Part shown: positions 23,301 to 30,973 of the stretch, in pieces
How the letters are laid out: the number at the start of each line of letters is the position of its first letter
Position numbering within the stretch: position 1 is the stretch's first letter
DNA from: a virus
DNA length: 31,968 nucleotides
IMG/VR virus record: IMGVR_UViG_3300048800_000018
Span: 1 to 31,968 of that record
Reading direction: 5' to 3' (one strand)
Position numbers and translations under genes: made by a program
Notes under the pieces: model-generated
What the model was told of the DNA's origin: nothing
The model's input: only the letters and a program-made list of their open reading frames with translations
Databases searched by the model: none

Positions 23301-26300
23301 TCTTTGTCAAAGACGGTGTAATCGTCGGACAAACCGGCGTATCATCCCGGCTTCCGTCTGTATCCTATGCTTTCCCCGGCGCATCAGGATATGCCGAAGA
23401 ATCAGGTTTACCATGGTTGAAAGACCAAATGGCGGCTGTTGATGCTGATGGTTACTGGCTACTTCACAATCACCCCAGCGGGAATGTCAGCGAGTCCCAT
23501 GCGGATATAAGCTTGACGCAGAGAATATCCGAAGAGGTACCGGGATTCAAAGGGCATGTGATTATCAACCACAACAAATATGGTATACTGACCCAAGAAG
23601 CTGGAAATCCCGAATGGGTAAAAGAGATTAAAGGGAAAACAGAGTACCACGTTTTTGACATGGCACCCGACGACATGCACACAGCCAGCGTCGATAACCC
23701 GTATTTAGGGCGTGTAGTCCAGAAACCCGATGATATTGTATCTATCGGTAAAGAGATGCAGCAACCCGGTCATACCCTGCTAATCGTGCAAGGTGGCAGA
23801 GGTGCAGGTATCCGTGGCATTATGGACATCCCCCCCGGATTATCGCAAACCCGCCTTGCCGCCATTACAAGGAAACTTGCGTTAGATTCCGGCGGCGGAC
23901 AGGTCTTCGCGGTTCTTCCTGATTCAACTTCCGAGTACAACCTATTTGCTCAACGCGGTATCCGAGAAGGGTATTTGCTGGATGCTGTTGACCCGTCTGG
24001 TAAGTCGATGCGGACGATGGGTATTACTCCCAGCAAGAACAAGTATTTTGGCAAGCCAATATCGGGGCAGGTGGTAATGGAGGATACCCCGGATTACAAC
24101 CCCGGCAACTTTGTCAGTAATACAACCCGCTCTTTTATCGACAAGGACGTAAAGAGGATAGTCGGCGACGGTGGCAAAGGTTTTGTAGAATCCCTCCAAA
24201 TGATCCGCCACGCACTCACTCCCACGTCAGGAGTGAAAGCCAAGTACCTTGACGCGGTAATGAGGATGAAGGGTGATCAGGACAAGACAGAGTACATGAG
24301 GGAGGTCGTCGGCAAAGAGATTAAGGATATGTTCGAGAAGATGCCACAATCCGGACAGGTGGCGTTTATTGACAAGGTAAAGACCGGACACCCGCAATCA
24401 ACTCCAGAACTTCAAGCCATAGCCGATATGATGCGTGATATCGATACAGCGACATGGAACGAGGCGAAGGAATTTAAACCTACCCTCGCATGGAAAGAGA
24501 ACCATTACCGCGTGCTCTGGAAAGTAATACCGGGCCAGGACTCCGCCGGCGATGCGGTCAAGCGGTTCTTTGGCGGTCGCAGGCCTCTACAGGGTTCCAA
24601 AGGCTTTATGAAGCAGGCAACCCTTGAGGACATGAGCCAAGGGCTTGACATGGGTGGAGAGCCACAGTCATACAATCCATGGACGATGTTTTCTATGGCG
24701 CAAGCTGATATCGAAAAGTTTGTCACCGCTCAACGGATGTGGAAAGAAATCGGAGAACTGGGTGGCCGGAAGTTTGTCAGACAGGGACAGACGGCACCGG
24801 AAGGATTCACCAAGCTCAATGACCGTCTAGCAAAGGTCTTTTTCCCGATTGAGCATTACGGTAAATGGATAGAATCCGAGGAGATCAAGGATCTTCGAAA
24901 CAACATTTCTGAGACGATTAACACTTCAAAAGCCGCAGGTGAAAAGACACCGGCCGATAAGGTTGAGAACACACTGACAGAAGCACTAGAAGCGCGTGGA
25001 TGGAGCAAGGGCGAAGCGGCGCAGATCATCAGCCGTGTAAAGTCGGCACCGGCCACAGAGAACGAAACAACCACGATTGAGAGGACCATCGAGCATATCA
25101 TTTCAGTTGAGAAAACAAAGGAATTCAAACCGGGCAAAGGCTTTGTTGAACTTGGTGAATGGTGGGTAGACGAGGGTGCCGGCCGGATACTCAACAATCA
25201 TCTTTCAAGGGATTACGTCCGTGAGGCGGCTTTAGGGCGCGGACTTCTTGCAGTCAAGAACAACACAACCGCCATGGAACTTGCCCTGTCGCTGTTTCAC
25301 TTCACCTTTGAGACTGTCGAAACGGCAAGTTCTCAAGTTGCTCAAGCGGCAAGGAAGATTTACAACGTCGGCATATTACAGCGCAACGTAAGGATGATCG
25401 GCGAAGGTTTGAAGGACTTGACTGCTGCCCCGGTTTCCCCGGCTTCTACGGCGCGATTAGGCGGCTCTGTTATCAAATACATTGCCAGTCCTGAAGAGTT
25501 TTTGGCTACTGGGCGGGGACAGAGTTTCGTTAAGGCGCACCCCGAAGCTACGGAAATGGTCAACGCTCTTTTCCATGGCGGCGGCAAACTTGCTATGCAC
25601 CAGGACTACAAAATCAAGTCACTTGAGACCATGAAGGAGAACGCGAAAGAGGGAAATTACATCGGGGCCGCAGTAAGGGCAATCCCCGCGTTGAATGAAG
25701 TCCTGATGAAACCACTCTTTGAAACCTACATTCCCCGATTGAAGATCGGGATGTTCTTCAAGGAATACCCCCTCAGACTTCAGGAGAGGGCGCAGGACAT
25801 CGCCGACGGTAAGGTATCGAAGGAAACCCTAGCCCGTGAGACATGGGCCTTTGTAGAGGACCGTTTAGGAGAGATGAACTTTGATAATCTTTTCTGGAAT
25901 CGGACTTTCAAGTCTTCCATGCAGCTCATGTTCAGGTCGGTTACATGGAAACTCGGTAATATACGGGCTATGGGCGGGGCAGGACCAGAGCAGATGAAGG
26001 ATTTTTATCAAGCATATAAAGATAAACGTGCTCCGAGGCTTGAACCTAAAATGGGGTGGTTGCTTGGAATGGCCGCATTGACAGCGGCAATGAGTTCGAT
26101 TATCCAGAAGATGTTTACTGGCGACGACCCGCAAAGCGTCAAGGACTTGGTTTATCCGAGGGTGGGTAAGACAGATAGGGTAACAACGCCTACATACATC
26201 AAGGACGCTTATCATCTCTTTCACAATCCCACGGGTTACGTGACTTCCTCCCTTGCCGGCGTATGGGGAAGGGTAGCAGACAACTGGCAGAACAGGGATT

Positions 26301-26881
26301 TCTACGGACAAGAGGTCTATGGTCTGGACGACAATTCATTCGAGAAGTACGCGAAAGAGTTTTTCCATACTGTACCGAAACCGTTTTCAATTACGAACGC
26401 CCTCGCGCAGAAAAACTCCGGCATGCCGACCGCGCAACGAGCACTTGCTTTTGTGGGTATCAGCAAGGCACCGGCCTATATCAATTATTCACCGGCAGAG
26501 AACAGAGCTTTTGAAATCATGGAACGTCACCCGCGAGGGACTAGAACCGAGGAAGAAGTAGGGCGGTCCAAGGCAGCCAAGCAATTTCTTAATGCCCTCC
26601 GCGAGAAGGCACAAGACCCGCAAGAGGTCATATCCAACATGCATGAGGCACAGAGGGGAGGAAAGATTACCTCAAAGCAGATTGCATACATAATGAAGAA
26701 CCAGAATACCCCCTTGCTTGTTTCAGCAACACGGGCTTTTACGGCACAGGAGATGGCCGAAGTCATCAAGAAGGCTACACCGGAAGAGATACAGGAACTT
26801 AAAGTTCCGTTCTTGCGCAAAATCAATAATGCCCAGATTGAACCAGGCGAGAAATCAGCGTACAGGGAATTGTTGCAATAA
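20357..26881 (+). CDS. Giant polyvalent internal virion protein with RadC-like JAB domain
   Basis: 2174 residues, the largest gene here. Residues 1-330 have Gly/Ala hydrophobic stretches (near 165-180, 221-245 and 259-275) that may touch membrane. After a Pro/Ala/Thr linker, residues 605-660 hold GKPVPAEVLADYPDLKP, a motif of polyvalent proteins carried by phages and conjugative elements. Residues 970-1095 form a RadC-like JAB/MPN domain: HNHPSGNVSESHAD gives H1037-x-H1039-x7-S1047-x2-D1050, the JAMM zinc-binding pattern. A further alpha/beta domain lies near 1115-1235. The rest (1250-2174) is helical, with FDNLFWNRTFKSSMQLMFRS and a hydrophobic helix near 1899-1920, like the large C-terminal domains of such proteins. 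It is probably packed in the head and injected. Zinc protease or deubiquitinase-like activity is possible but unproven. Confidence 0.75.
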   Translation: MPGPFDDIVGAPQPSGKSNPFADIVEGSSVDFAKQGLTRKGLIGSASGQVANAVYDADIQPLYPGGMKDASTQDIQNIAASPHRPVPTMAVQAEQVAPDLVSAFENAPKDKLGTATSGYLNEAVNVKSTEKMGDYLKPGPSTLTQRATTAVATSIRNIINSTGKLGLGVIGAVAPSLLGGDDEIAQTYQEGLKLDQQFDAETHGITPANSIADHFVDIAGNIAPYIALGPMASAGMVSHGIVAGGEQSLNQGQDATTAAVKGTIGGIASYMLTKIPMTAKGIAAAPLVGIGERWESNHFSPDDQKQQVLDPKAIATDYGTFLAFNLVHNSGLLRPAYEAANGATVGIKASGQDYEGLRQAYMFARGVQDGTPEADIAEAFLSRGIANSGGMSKAEVRQAVDQLRRVGADRVLAEGEPAEPTPSGPESQIGATTTEPVTTAPEAPAVTPDASAPEVNQTPAPGLTVDKVSAIRAKLEAMRKPAEHIPDIGIGNPDITVDDAIKAASAEVDSATVPDNIDYDTGLPVAQTAAIPPASPMAAPTVDTAIQSANELAGTPETSLPVPVEDSANPPAGVYPPASLPGVTPSDVPSVQPATVPEPVPVKQPWEMTHQEYWNTKHTGNNGDDVTRGHYKAVKAAVGAGKPVPAEVLADYPDLKPVSPMAHKAQALGNEAQPLDHGVLNLPLGSRARGGSIDIPVDHNGNADVQAFADMVKSHATGTPAVHPDDVEAMLDKFPELEQTDIEGDLQAIDNEADNFSEHELEPLTQEALDEAFNRIDDPFAEHGGEVAPRQANDVPTGDEKQVQVAGDGKHSIESNGATGTERTARTVEQPSLLTGQRKFGVTAEKKGGQSVGTSDFMDGFTHDWTPDLFAEEPAHNYSPTLTLPENAAIVEQAKSNAKEQLSFDFREGTSDVQKIRTQKLVRDLVRGRQGVRPSLLGNAINTAFVKKGVFNFVGQKITSPLDLASLAQVYRNPSFETLRYFFVKDGVIVGQTGVSSRLPSVSYAFPGASGYAEESGLPWLKDQMAAVDADGYWLLHNHPSGNVSESHADISLTQRISEEVPGFKGHVIINHNKYGILTQEAGNPEWVKEIKGKTEYHVFDMAPDDMHTASVDNPYLGRVVQKPDDIVSIGKEMQQPGHTLLIVQGGRGAGIRGIMDIPPGLSQTRLAAITRKLALDSGGGQVFAVLPDSTSEYNLFAQRGIREGYLLDAVDPSGKSMRTMGITPSKNKYFGKPISGQVVMEDTPDYNPGNFVSNTTRSFIDKDVKRIVGDGGKGFVESLQMIRHALTPTSGVKAKYLDAVMRMKGDQDKTEYMREVVGKEIKDMFEKMPQSGQVAFIDKVKTGHPQSTPELQAIADMMRDIDTATWNEAKEFKPTLAWKENHYRVLWKVIPGQDSAGDAVKRFFGGRRPLQGSKGFMKQATLEDMSQGLDMGGEPQSYNPWTMFSMAQADIEKFVTAQRMWKEIGELGGRKFVRQGQTAPEGFTKLNDRLAKVFFPIEHYGKWIESEEIKDLRNNISETINTSKAAGEKTPADKVENTLTEALEARGWSKGEAAQIISRVKSAPATENETTTIERTIEHIISVEKTKEFKPGKGFVELGEWWVDEGAGRILNNHLSRDYVREAALGRGLLAVKNNTTAMELALSLFHFTFETVETASSQVAQAARKIYNVGILQRNVRMIGEGLKDLTAAPVSPASTARLGGSVIKYIASPEEFLATGRGQSFVKAHPEATEMVNALFHGGGKLAMHQDYKIKSLETMKENAKEGNYIGAAVRAIPALNEVLMKPLFETYIPRLKIGMFFKEYPLRLQERAQDIADGKVSKETLARETWAFVEDRLGEMNFDNLFWNRTFKSSMQLMFRSVTWKLGNIRAMGGAGPEQMKDFYQAYKDKRAPRLEPKMGWLLGMAALTAAMSSIIQKMFTGDDPQSVKDLVYPRVGKTDRVTTPTYIKDAYHLFHNPTGYVTSSLAGVWGRVADNWQNRDFYGQEVYGLDDNSFEKYAKEFFHTVPKPFSITNALAQKNSGMPTAQRALAFVGISKAPAYINYSPAENRAFEIMERHPRGTRTEEEVGRSKAAKQFLNALREKAQDPQEVISNMHEAQRGGKITSKQIAYIMKNQNTPLLVSATRAFTAQEMAEVIKKATPEEIQELKVPFLRKINNAQIEPGEKSAYRELLQ

Positions 26882-26963
26882 TCTTAGAAACGTGCTATGT
26901 GAAACCTGAAAATATGCGCCGTCGATGACTGCGTGAAACACCTAAAAGCCGTGCACTAAAAAT

Positions 26964-27003
26964 GCCCTGCTCACATCAATCCGATGGAGCCGGGCTTTCT
27001 TTT
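26964..27003 (+). terminator. Rho-independent terminator after giant gene
   Basis: GCCC-GCTC-CATC on the left arm pairs with GATG-GAGC-GGGC on the right, with one mismatch, one bulged A and an AATCC loop. TTTCTTTT follows. It separates the internal-protein block from the tail-appendage genes. No clear promoter is visible in 26882-26963. Confidence 0.8.
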
Positions 27004-27014
27004 AGGAGTTTACC

Positions 27015-27719
27015 ATGTCTACCAACAGATCATATAACCCGACAGGACAGCCCGCATTCAATTCTCTCGGAGCTTCCGGACAGATACGCAACGAATTCCT
27101 AAAGGTTGGTGCAGGATTCACGGAGATCGAATCCGAGATAAACCGGCTGGGTTCTGGAAATGTAGTGGTATCCGCAGAGTGGGTAAACCAAGGAAGGACG
27201 GCCGCTTTTTACAGTTCGACTCAACTCGTGATTGCCGGCGTTGACTTGACTAATGTTATGGTTCAATATCGCCGGCTTCGGCTGACTATTGGCGGAGTTT
27301 ATGTCTATACTGAAGTTGTATCCTCACTCTATGCCGATGGCGGCACAACCGTCACTGTCCTTGATGCAATAATCACCACAGATTTAACTCTCGCGGAATA
27401 CTCCGCTATTACTCCATATCAAGCCGATTCGTCCTCGCTGTCATATAACCAGCTCTTATTGATTGTCGGCGCATCGTCTTTAGCACCTCCTACCCTCATA
27501 GACACAACGGCCGGCAACGTGGTCAAGACCATGCCGGCAACCGGAAATCATTTCTCGTACATCAAGAAAACCGCCGATGCAAATCAGGTATCATTCATAA
27601 CATCAGATGGTAGTACCTTTGCAGAGAACTCCGGTTCCCCTACAACGTGCGCCATAGTCCTTGATGTCCAGAACAAGCGTATCACATTCGATAAAGTCGG
27701 CACGGTTTGGTATCGGTAA
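27015..27719 (+). CDS. Tail appendage protein (234 aa)
   Basis: ATG at 27015 with TAGGAG upstream. The N-terminus MSTNRSYNPTGQPAFNSLGA then GQIRNEFLKVGAGFTEIESE is a helix-forming head common to proteins that connect fibres to short tails. The rest is beta-rich (TQLVIAGVDLTNVMVQYRRL, GGVYVYTEVVSSLYADGG, NAGNVVKTM-like) and ends in CAIVLDVQNKRITFDKVGTV. It has no signal peptide and no catalytic signature. It is likely a fibre or spike adaptor at the tail tip. It overlaps the next gene by one base (TAATG). Confidence 0.6.
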   Translation: MSTNRSYNPTGQPAFNSLGASGQIRNEFLKVGAGFTEIESEINRLGSGNVVVSAEWVNQGRTAAFYSSTQLVIAGVDLTNVMVQYRRLRLTIGGVYVYTEVVSSLYADGGTTVTVLDAIITTDLTLAEYSAITPYQADSSSLSYNQLLLIVGASSLAPPTLIDTTAGNVVKTMPATGNHFSYIKKTADANQVSFITSDGSTFAENSGSPTTCAIVLDVQNKRITFDKVGTVWYR

Positions 27720-28072
27720 TGCCAGTCCCCGTCCCCATCATATCAGGCGTTGTCCTTGGAAGTTCGGCTACTGAGTTTTACCGCCTTGCCAATAATGACC
27801 CCAAAATTCGGCAGGTGGTCATCACGAGTATGAGTTTTGTGAACAATGACACCGCCGATAGATTTGTCACGGTTTACATCATTCCGACGGGCGGCACGGC
27901 ATCATTGGCGACGACTAAGATACTGGTAATGCTAGTGCCACAAAAGGCAATCGGAGTTCCACCTGTTGACATACGAATGAATGAAACCATTTTGCCGGGA
28001 TATTCAATACAGGCTTTCGCAGATGCAGGGGCCGTAGTTGCTTTCCGCGCCAATGGGACAGCCTATCCATAA
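27719..28072 (+). CDS. Small beta-rich tail-associated protein (117 aa)
   Basis: The start is ATG 27719, overlapping the previous stop; a TTG at 27707 is possible but less likely. The sequence alternates hydrophobic strands (PVPIISGVVLGSSATEFYRL, VVITSMSFVNNDTADRFVTV, YIIPTGGTASLATTKILVML) and resembles small receptor-tip or baseplate-type beta-sandwich proteins found beside fibre genes. Function is inferred from context. There is no strong Shine-Dalgarno, so its translation probably depends on the upstream gene. Confidence 0.6.
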   Translation: MPVPVPIISGVVLGSSATEFYRLANNDPKIRQVVITSMSFVNNDTADRFVTVYIIPTGGTASLATTKILVMLVPQKAIGVPPVDIRMNETILPGYSIQAFADAGAVVAFRANGTAYP

Positions 28073-28081
28073 GGAGCTTTT

Positions 28082-29704
28082 ATGAAATGCCTCATCACCG
28101 CAGTTATGTTTCTGTTCGCTGTAGTCAGTCAATCACATGCCGCTGTCCTGATTGAGTCGTCTGACGGTTCTCTTGTAGTTGGGCCTACCTCAATGACGGC
28201 GGCATGCACTCAGTCAAAGCCTATTCACATTACTTCCGCTCTCGGTTCGGCATTCAGCAATATCAGTTCCAATTCTGTTCATTCCTGCGGGGCTCCTGTG
28301 GTTTTCCATCCAGGTGGGAGTTTGGGGAATACGACTAAATTTGCCTTTTCTATCCCCCCTGTGATCACGGATAACAATCAGGTCTTTGCCGGGAGCGGGA
28401 CGGTCACAGGGCTGAAAGAGTCCCGCCCTGAATGGTTCGGTACTGGCACCAATGCAATCCAGCTTGCCATAAACTCCATCAACGGAGCAGGAACGGTTCG
28501 CCTCGGCCCGAACACGTATATCTCCGACAAGCTGACTTTGCCGGGGCTTATTTCTTTGATTGGTGTAGGGGAAAAATCAACAGTAATCCAGCTCATGAAT
28601 AGCGCGACAGGACATTTAATAAATGTGCCTAGTACTTCCAGGGACGTAACAATAGAGAAAATATCATTGCGTGGCAATAGTGCAAATCAAAGCGTCGCCT
28701 ATGACGGGATACACCTTGACGCGACAACGCCATCAACAGATGCACGACTGACTGCGCGTGATGTATTTGTAGAGGATTTCAAGGGTAACGGAATTTACAT
28801 TGGCACCAACAGGCAGGCATCGCATTTCTACAATGTCAGGAGTTGGAGCAACTTACTGGACGGATTTTCTATAAATGCTCCAGATAATGCCTTTATTACC
28901 TGTTCTGCCGGGCATAATGGCGGTAATGGATTTTCAATACTTGAATCCGTGACATCAGTGGTAGGAGGGGAATCATTCAACAACGGTGCTGTCGGTTATT
29001 ATTTTGGCTCGTTAGGTTTTAACAGCCATGTAATGAGTGCTTCCGCTGACAGGAATGACGAGGAGGGAATTAGACTGACTGGTTTTAGTAACCAGATTAT
29101 AGGGAATACCATACATAGCAACTCTCAGTCTTCACACGGCACGTATTCAGATGTTTATGATTCGGCAGGGCGTAATATAATAGAGCATAATAGTTTTAGA
29201 GATGGAAGCGGCACCAGCGTTTTACCACAGTACCATATTAAAATAACTGCTGCCGGGACTTATTCATCAAGAAACACTTATGGAACAACTAACAACAGAA
29301 CAACTGCGGACGTATCTGATAGTTCTCGGCTACTTTATACAAACAGCGTTCAAGGTACTACTACAGCGGGAACTTGCACGTACAGCGGAAATGTCATAAG
29401 TTATCAAATAAATGGCAGGTTTATCACTTTCACCTTAAATATTAATTATACTGGGCACACTGGAACTGGCAATATCCAAATAGTACCCGCATTACCGTTC
29501 CCCCCGGTAGGGATTTTTGCAGGAATAGTGCCTCTAACTATATATCCCGTAAGCGGTATAGCATACACAGGGCCATCATTATCCGCATATCTGGATACAA
29601 GCGGGAATATATCAATCCGCCAAACAACAACTGGCGGTGTGAGTAGTGGCGTTCCTATACCTGCCGACGCGAATGTTGTTATTTCTGGCACTTATGAATA
29701 CTAA
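28082..29704 (+). CDS. Pectate-lyase-like tailspike with signal peptide
   Basis: 540 residues with AAGGAGC upstream. Residues 1-20 (MKCLITAVMFLFAVVSQSHA) are a Sec signal peptide, unusual for a tailspike. Residues 21-115 form a Ser/Gly-rich beta domain ending in RPEWFGTGTNAIQLAINSIN, the junction used by phage and secreted pectate-lyase-type spikes. From about 125 to 370 the sequence is a right-handed beta-helix (VRLGPNTYISDKLTLPGLIS, then GNGIYIGTNRQASHFYNVRS). The C-terminal 140 residues hold the trimer-type end domain GRFITFTLNINYTGHTGTGN then IQIVPALPFPPVG. It would bind or cut capsular or O-antigen polysaccharide. Catalytic acids cannot be picked by eye. The start is clear and no upstream start in frame is better. 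Confidence 0.75.
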   Translation: MKCLITAVMFLFAVVSQSHAAVLIESSDGSLVVGPTSMTAACTQSKPIHITSALGSAFSNISSNSVHSCGAPVVFHPGGSLGNTTKFAFSIPPVITDNNQVFAGSGTVTGLKESRPEWFGTGTNAIQLAINSINGAGTVRLGPNTYISDKLTLPGLISLIGVGEKSTVIQLMNSATGHLINVPSTSRDVTIEKISLRGNSANQSVAYDGIHLDATTPSTDARLTARDVFVEDFKGNGIYIGTNRQASHFYNVRSWSNLLDGFSINAPDNAFITCSAGHNGGNGFSILESVTSVVGGESFNNGAVGYYFGSLGFNSHVMSASADRNDEEGIRLTGFSNQIIGNTIHSNSQSSHGTYSDVYDSAGRNIIEHNSFRDGSGTSVLPQYHIKITAAGTYSSRNTYGTTNNRTTADVSDSSRLLYTNSVQGTTTAGTCTYSGNVISYQINGRFITFTLNINYTGHTGTGNIQIVPALPFPPVGIFAGIVPLTIYPVSGIAYTGPSLSAYLDTSGNISIRQTTTGGVSSGVPIPADANVVISGTYEY

Positions 29705-29780
29705 GCTCACTGTCTACAATCCGACTTCCGACGTGATAACCCTTGCGGCTGGTATGTGGAGAGCAAGAGTTTCTAAATAA
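29694..29780 (+). CDS. 28-residue hypothetical peptide
   Basis: ATG at 29694 overlaps the end of the tailspike gene by 11 bases. The product is MNTKLTVYNPTSDVITLAAG then MWRARVSK. The VYNPTSDVITL strand is reminiscent of short C-terminal segments of tail proteins. No strong ribosome binding site is visible, so coupling would be needed. It could be a chance frame. Confidence 0.35.
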   Translation: MNTKLTVYNPTSDVITLAAGMWRARVSK

Positions 29781-29803
29781 CCTTCAACAACCGGGAGAAG
29801 CAA

Positions 29804-30148
29804 ATGACACAGACCCAAGAGACAGAAGTAGACCGCCTCCAAGACATAATGGAGTCATTGCCGGACTCGCTTGCTGACCACGCTGGACCGGAACGGAGGG
29901 AATACTCTCTGACCAAGGGTGACGTTCTCCTGATATATCGGATCGCCAAAGTTGCCAACCTTCCGCACAATTGCCCGTTTAAAGGTGAGGAACAAGAGAC
30001 TTTACAATCTGTAGCCAAAAACATTAACAGGACTCAGAAGATTGCAAGCTGGGTCATTATCACCTCACTTGTGACCGGAATGCTGACCGGAATTGGTTAC
30101 GCAATCAGGGCGGCTGTTACGCAGTTTTTAAGTCACGCCACAAAGTAA
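29804..30148 (+). CDS. Putative holin-like membrane protein (114 aa)
   Basis: ATG at 29804 with CCGGGAGAAG upstream. Residues 1-78 are soluble and charged (KGDVLLIYRIAKVANLPHNC, then PFKGEEQETLQSVAKNINRT). Residues 80-104 form one membrane helix (IASWVIITSLVTGMLTGIGY), followed by a short basic end. One C-terminal helix plus a charged cytoplasmic part, located directly before the endolysin, fits a holin or regulator of lysis. The family is not recognised; a spanin-like or host-interaction role is possible. Its stop overlaps the next ATG (TAATG). Confidence 0.55.
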   Translation: MTQTQETEVDRLQDIMESLPDSLADHAGPERREYSLTKGDVLLIYRIAKVANLPHNCPFKGEEQETLQSVAKNINRTQKIASWVIITSLVTGMLTGIGYAIRAAVTQFLSHATK

Positions 30149-30246
30149 TGTGGTTCTGCGTATACCTTCAACGGTGCGCAGTACATGGTAAACATAGAGT
30201 GTGTAAGCAGTGCCGCTGGAATCCAGCAAATAGGGTTAAGAAATGA
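30148..30246 (+). CDS. 32-residue Cys-rich microprotein
   Basis: ATG at 30148 overlaps the stop of the holin-like gene (TAATG). The product is MWFCVYLQRCAVHGKHRVCK then QCRWNPANRVKK. The C-x5-C-x8-C-x2-C spacing plus two His and basic residues fits a small zinc-binding knuckle. The next 17-codon ORF begins at its stop (ATGA). The strict stop-start chain argues against chance, but the peptide is very short. Confidence 0.45.
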   Translation: MWFCVYLQRCAVHGKHRVCKQCRWNPANRVKK

Positions 30247-30296
30247 CACTTGACATTAGCGAGTTTTTATCTGTATATCAGGTAGGCGGAGGGTGA
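30243..30296 (+). CDS. 17-residue leader-like ORF before endolysin
   Basis: ATG at 30243 overlaps the TGA of the Cys-rich ORF; the product is MTLDISEFLSVYQVGGG. Its last codons contain the GGCGGAGGG that serves the endolysin and its TGA ends one base before the endolysin ATG. It may be a translational coupler and not a functional peptide. Confidence 0.3.
   Translation: MTLDISEFLSVYQVGGG
30250..30279 (+). promoter_or_regulatory. Possible sigma70 promoter before endolysin
   Basis: TTGACA (30250-30255, perfect -35) is followed after 18 bases by TATATC (30274-30279, 4 of 6 for -10). Transcription would start near 30286, giving a short leader before the endolysin ATG at 30298. It may be a chance match, since upstream genes read through. 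Confidence 0.4.
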
Positions 30297-30297
30297 G

Positions 30298-30816
30298 ATG
30301 AACGAGCTACTCCAAAAATTAGTAGGCATTGCCATGAAAGAGGTTGGCATCCGTGAAGAAGGCGGCAACAACTGCGGTAAGGAAGTCCGAGAGTTCCAAG
30401 CGGCAACATGGCTTGCTCCCGGCCCGTGGGCGTGGTGCGCCGCCCTTCAGTGCTGGATTCAGCGGGAGTGGCTGAAAGACCCCGAAGTTTTGTTCGCCCT
30501 TGGTGTGCCGCCTGATGATGCTGATAAGTGGCGTTGCCAAGATGCTTCCGCTTTCGGGTGGGAGAAGTGGGCGCGGCAGAAGGGATTGAAAGTCCTACCG
30601 GATACCGCTACAGCAAAGGCCGGAGATATTGTTATCTTCGAGTTCAGTCATATAGGACTCGTGAAGGCCGACCAGTACAGCGCCATGATAGAAACAATAG
30701 AAGGCAACACTACAGGGAAAGACACCACGGACCGCGACAGCACCGCCGGTGATGGAGTATGGAAAAAGACCCGATCCCCTTCTTTGGTGAAGTGTTATAT
30801 CCGCCTGTTGTCATGA
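30298..30816 (+). CDS. Endolysin, CHAP/NlpC-type peptidoglycan amidase or peptidase
   Basis: 172 residues, with GGCGGAGGG just upstream. The N-terminus holds AMKEVGIREEGGNNCGKEVR and then PGPWAWCAALQCW with C47 as the probable nucleophile. SHIGLV follows, with H118 as the probable base, and ETIEGNTTG (N137 region) as third member. This order (Cys in a WC motif, SHIG His, EGNT) is that of small CHAP/NlpC-P60-like lysins. There is no signal peptide, so release would need the holin. It cuts the peptidoglycan stem or amide bond; which one is not resolvable. A single domain without a separate cell-wall-binding part is usual for hosts with an outer membrane. Confidence 0.85.
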   Translation: MNELLQKLVGIAMKEVGIREEGGNNCGKEVREFQAATWLAPGPWAWCAALQCWIQREWLKDPEVLFALGVPPDDADKWRCQDASAFGWEKWARQKGLKVLPDTATAKAGDIVIFEFSHIGLVKADQYSAMIETIEGNTTGKDTTDRDSTAGDGVWKKTRSPSLVKCYIRLLS

Positions 30817-30886
30817 CATGGAACACTTACGGGCAAAGGTTCGGGTACTCAACCTCTACTACTATTTGACGCTTTACGGAGCTGAC

Positions 30887-30973
30887 ATGAACCAGCCATT
30901 TTTCTGCTACGAGTTGAACGGATATTGCCTACAGAACAATGATTGCTCAGGGTGTGGCAAATGCAAAAAATGA
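30887..30973 (+). CDS. 28-residue Cys-rich microprotein after endolysin
   Basis: ATG at 30887, preceded five bases earlier by CGGAG, is the best start. The peptide is MNQPFFCYELNGYCLQNNDC then SGCGKCKK, with five Cys in C-x6-C-x5-C-x2-C-x2-C spacing, fit for metal binding or disulfides. The frame can be extended to an ATG at 30818 (51 residues) but with no ribosome site. The stop overlaps the start region of the next gene. It looks real by its start signal and Cys pattern; role unknown. Confidence 0.5.
   Translation: MNQPFFCYELNGYCLQNNDCSGCGKCKK

Noticed and set aside
26263-26561. Two overlapping forward frames inside the end of the giant gene
   Set aside because: The giant gene frame is continuous through here with consistent composition; these frames have no ribosome binding site.
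30813-30869. 18-codon ORF starting as ATGA on the endolysin stop
   Set aside because: Start overlap is right, but no Shine-Dalgarno of its own and no protein-like pattern. The Cys-rich ORF with CGGAG at 30887 is the better call.
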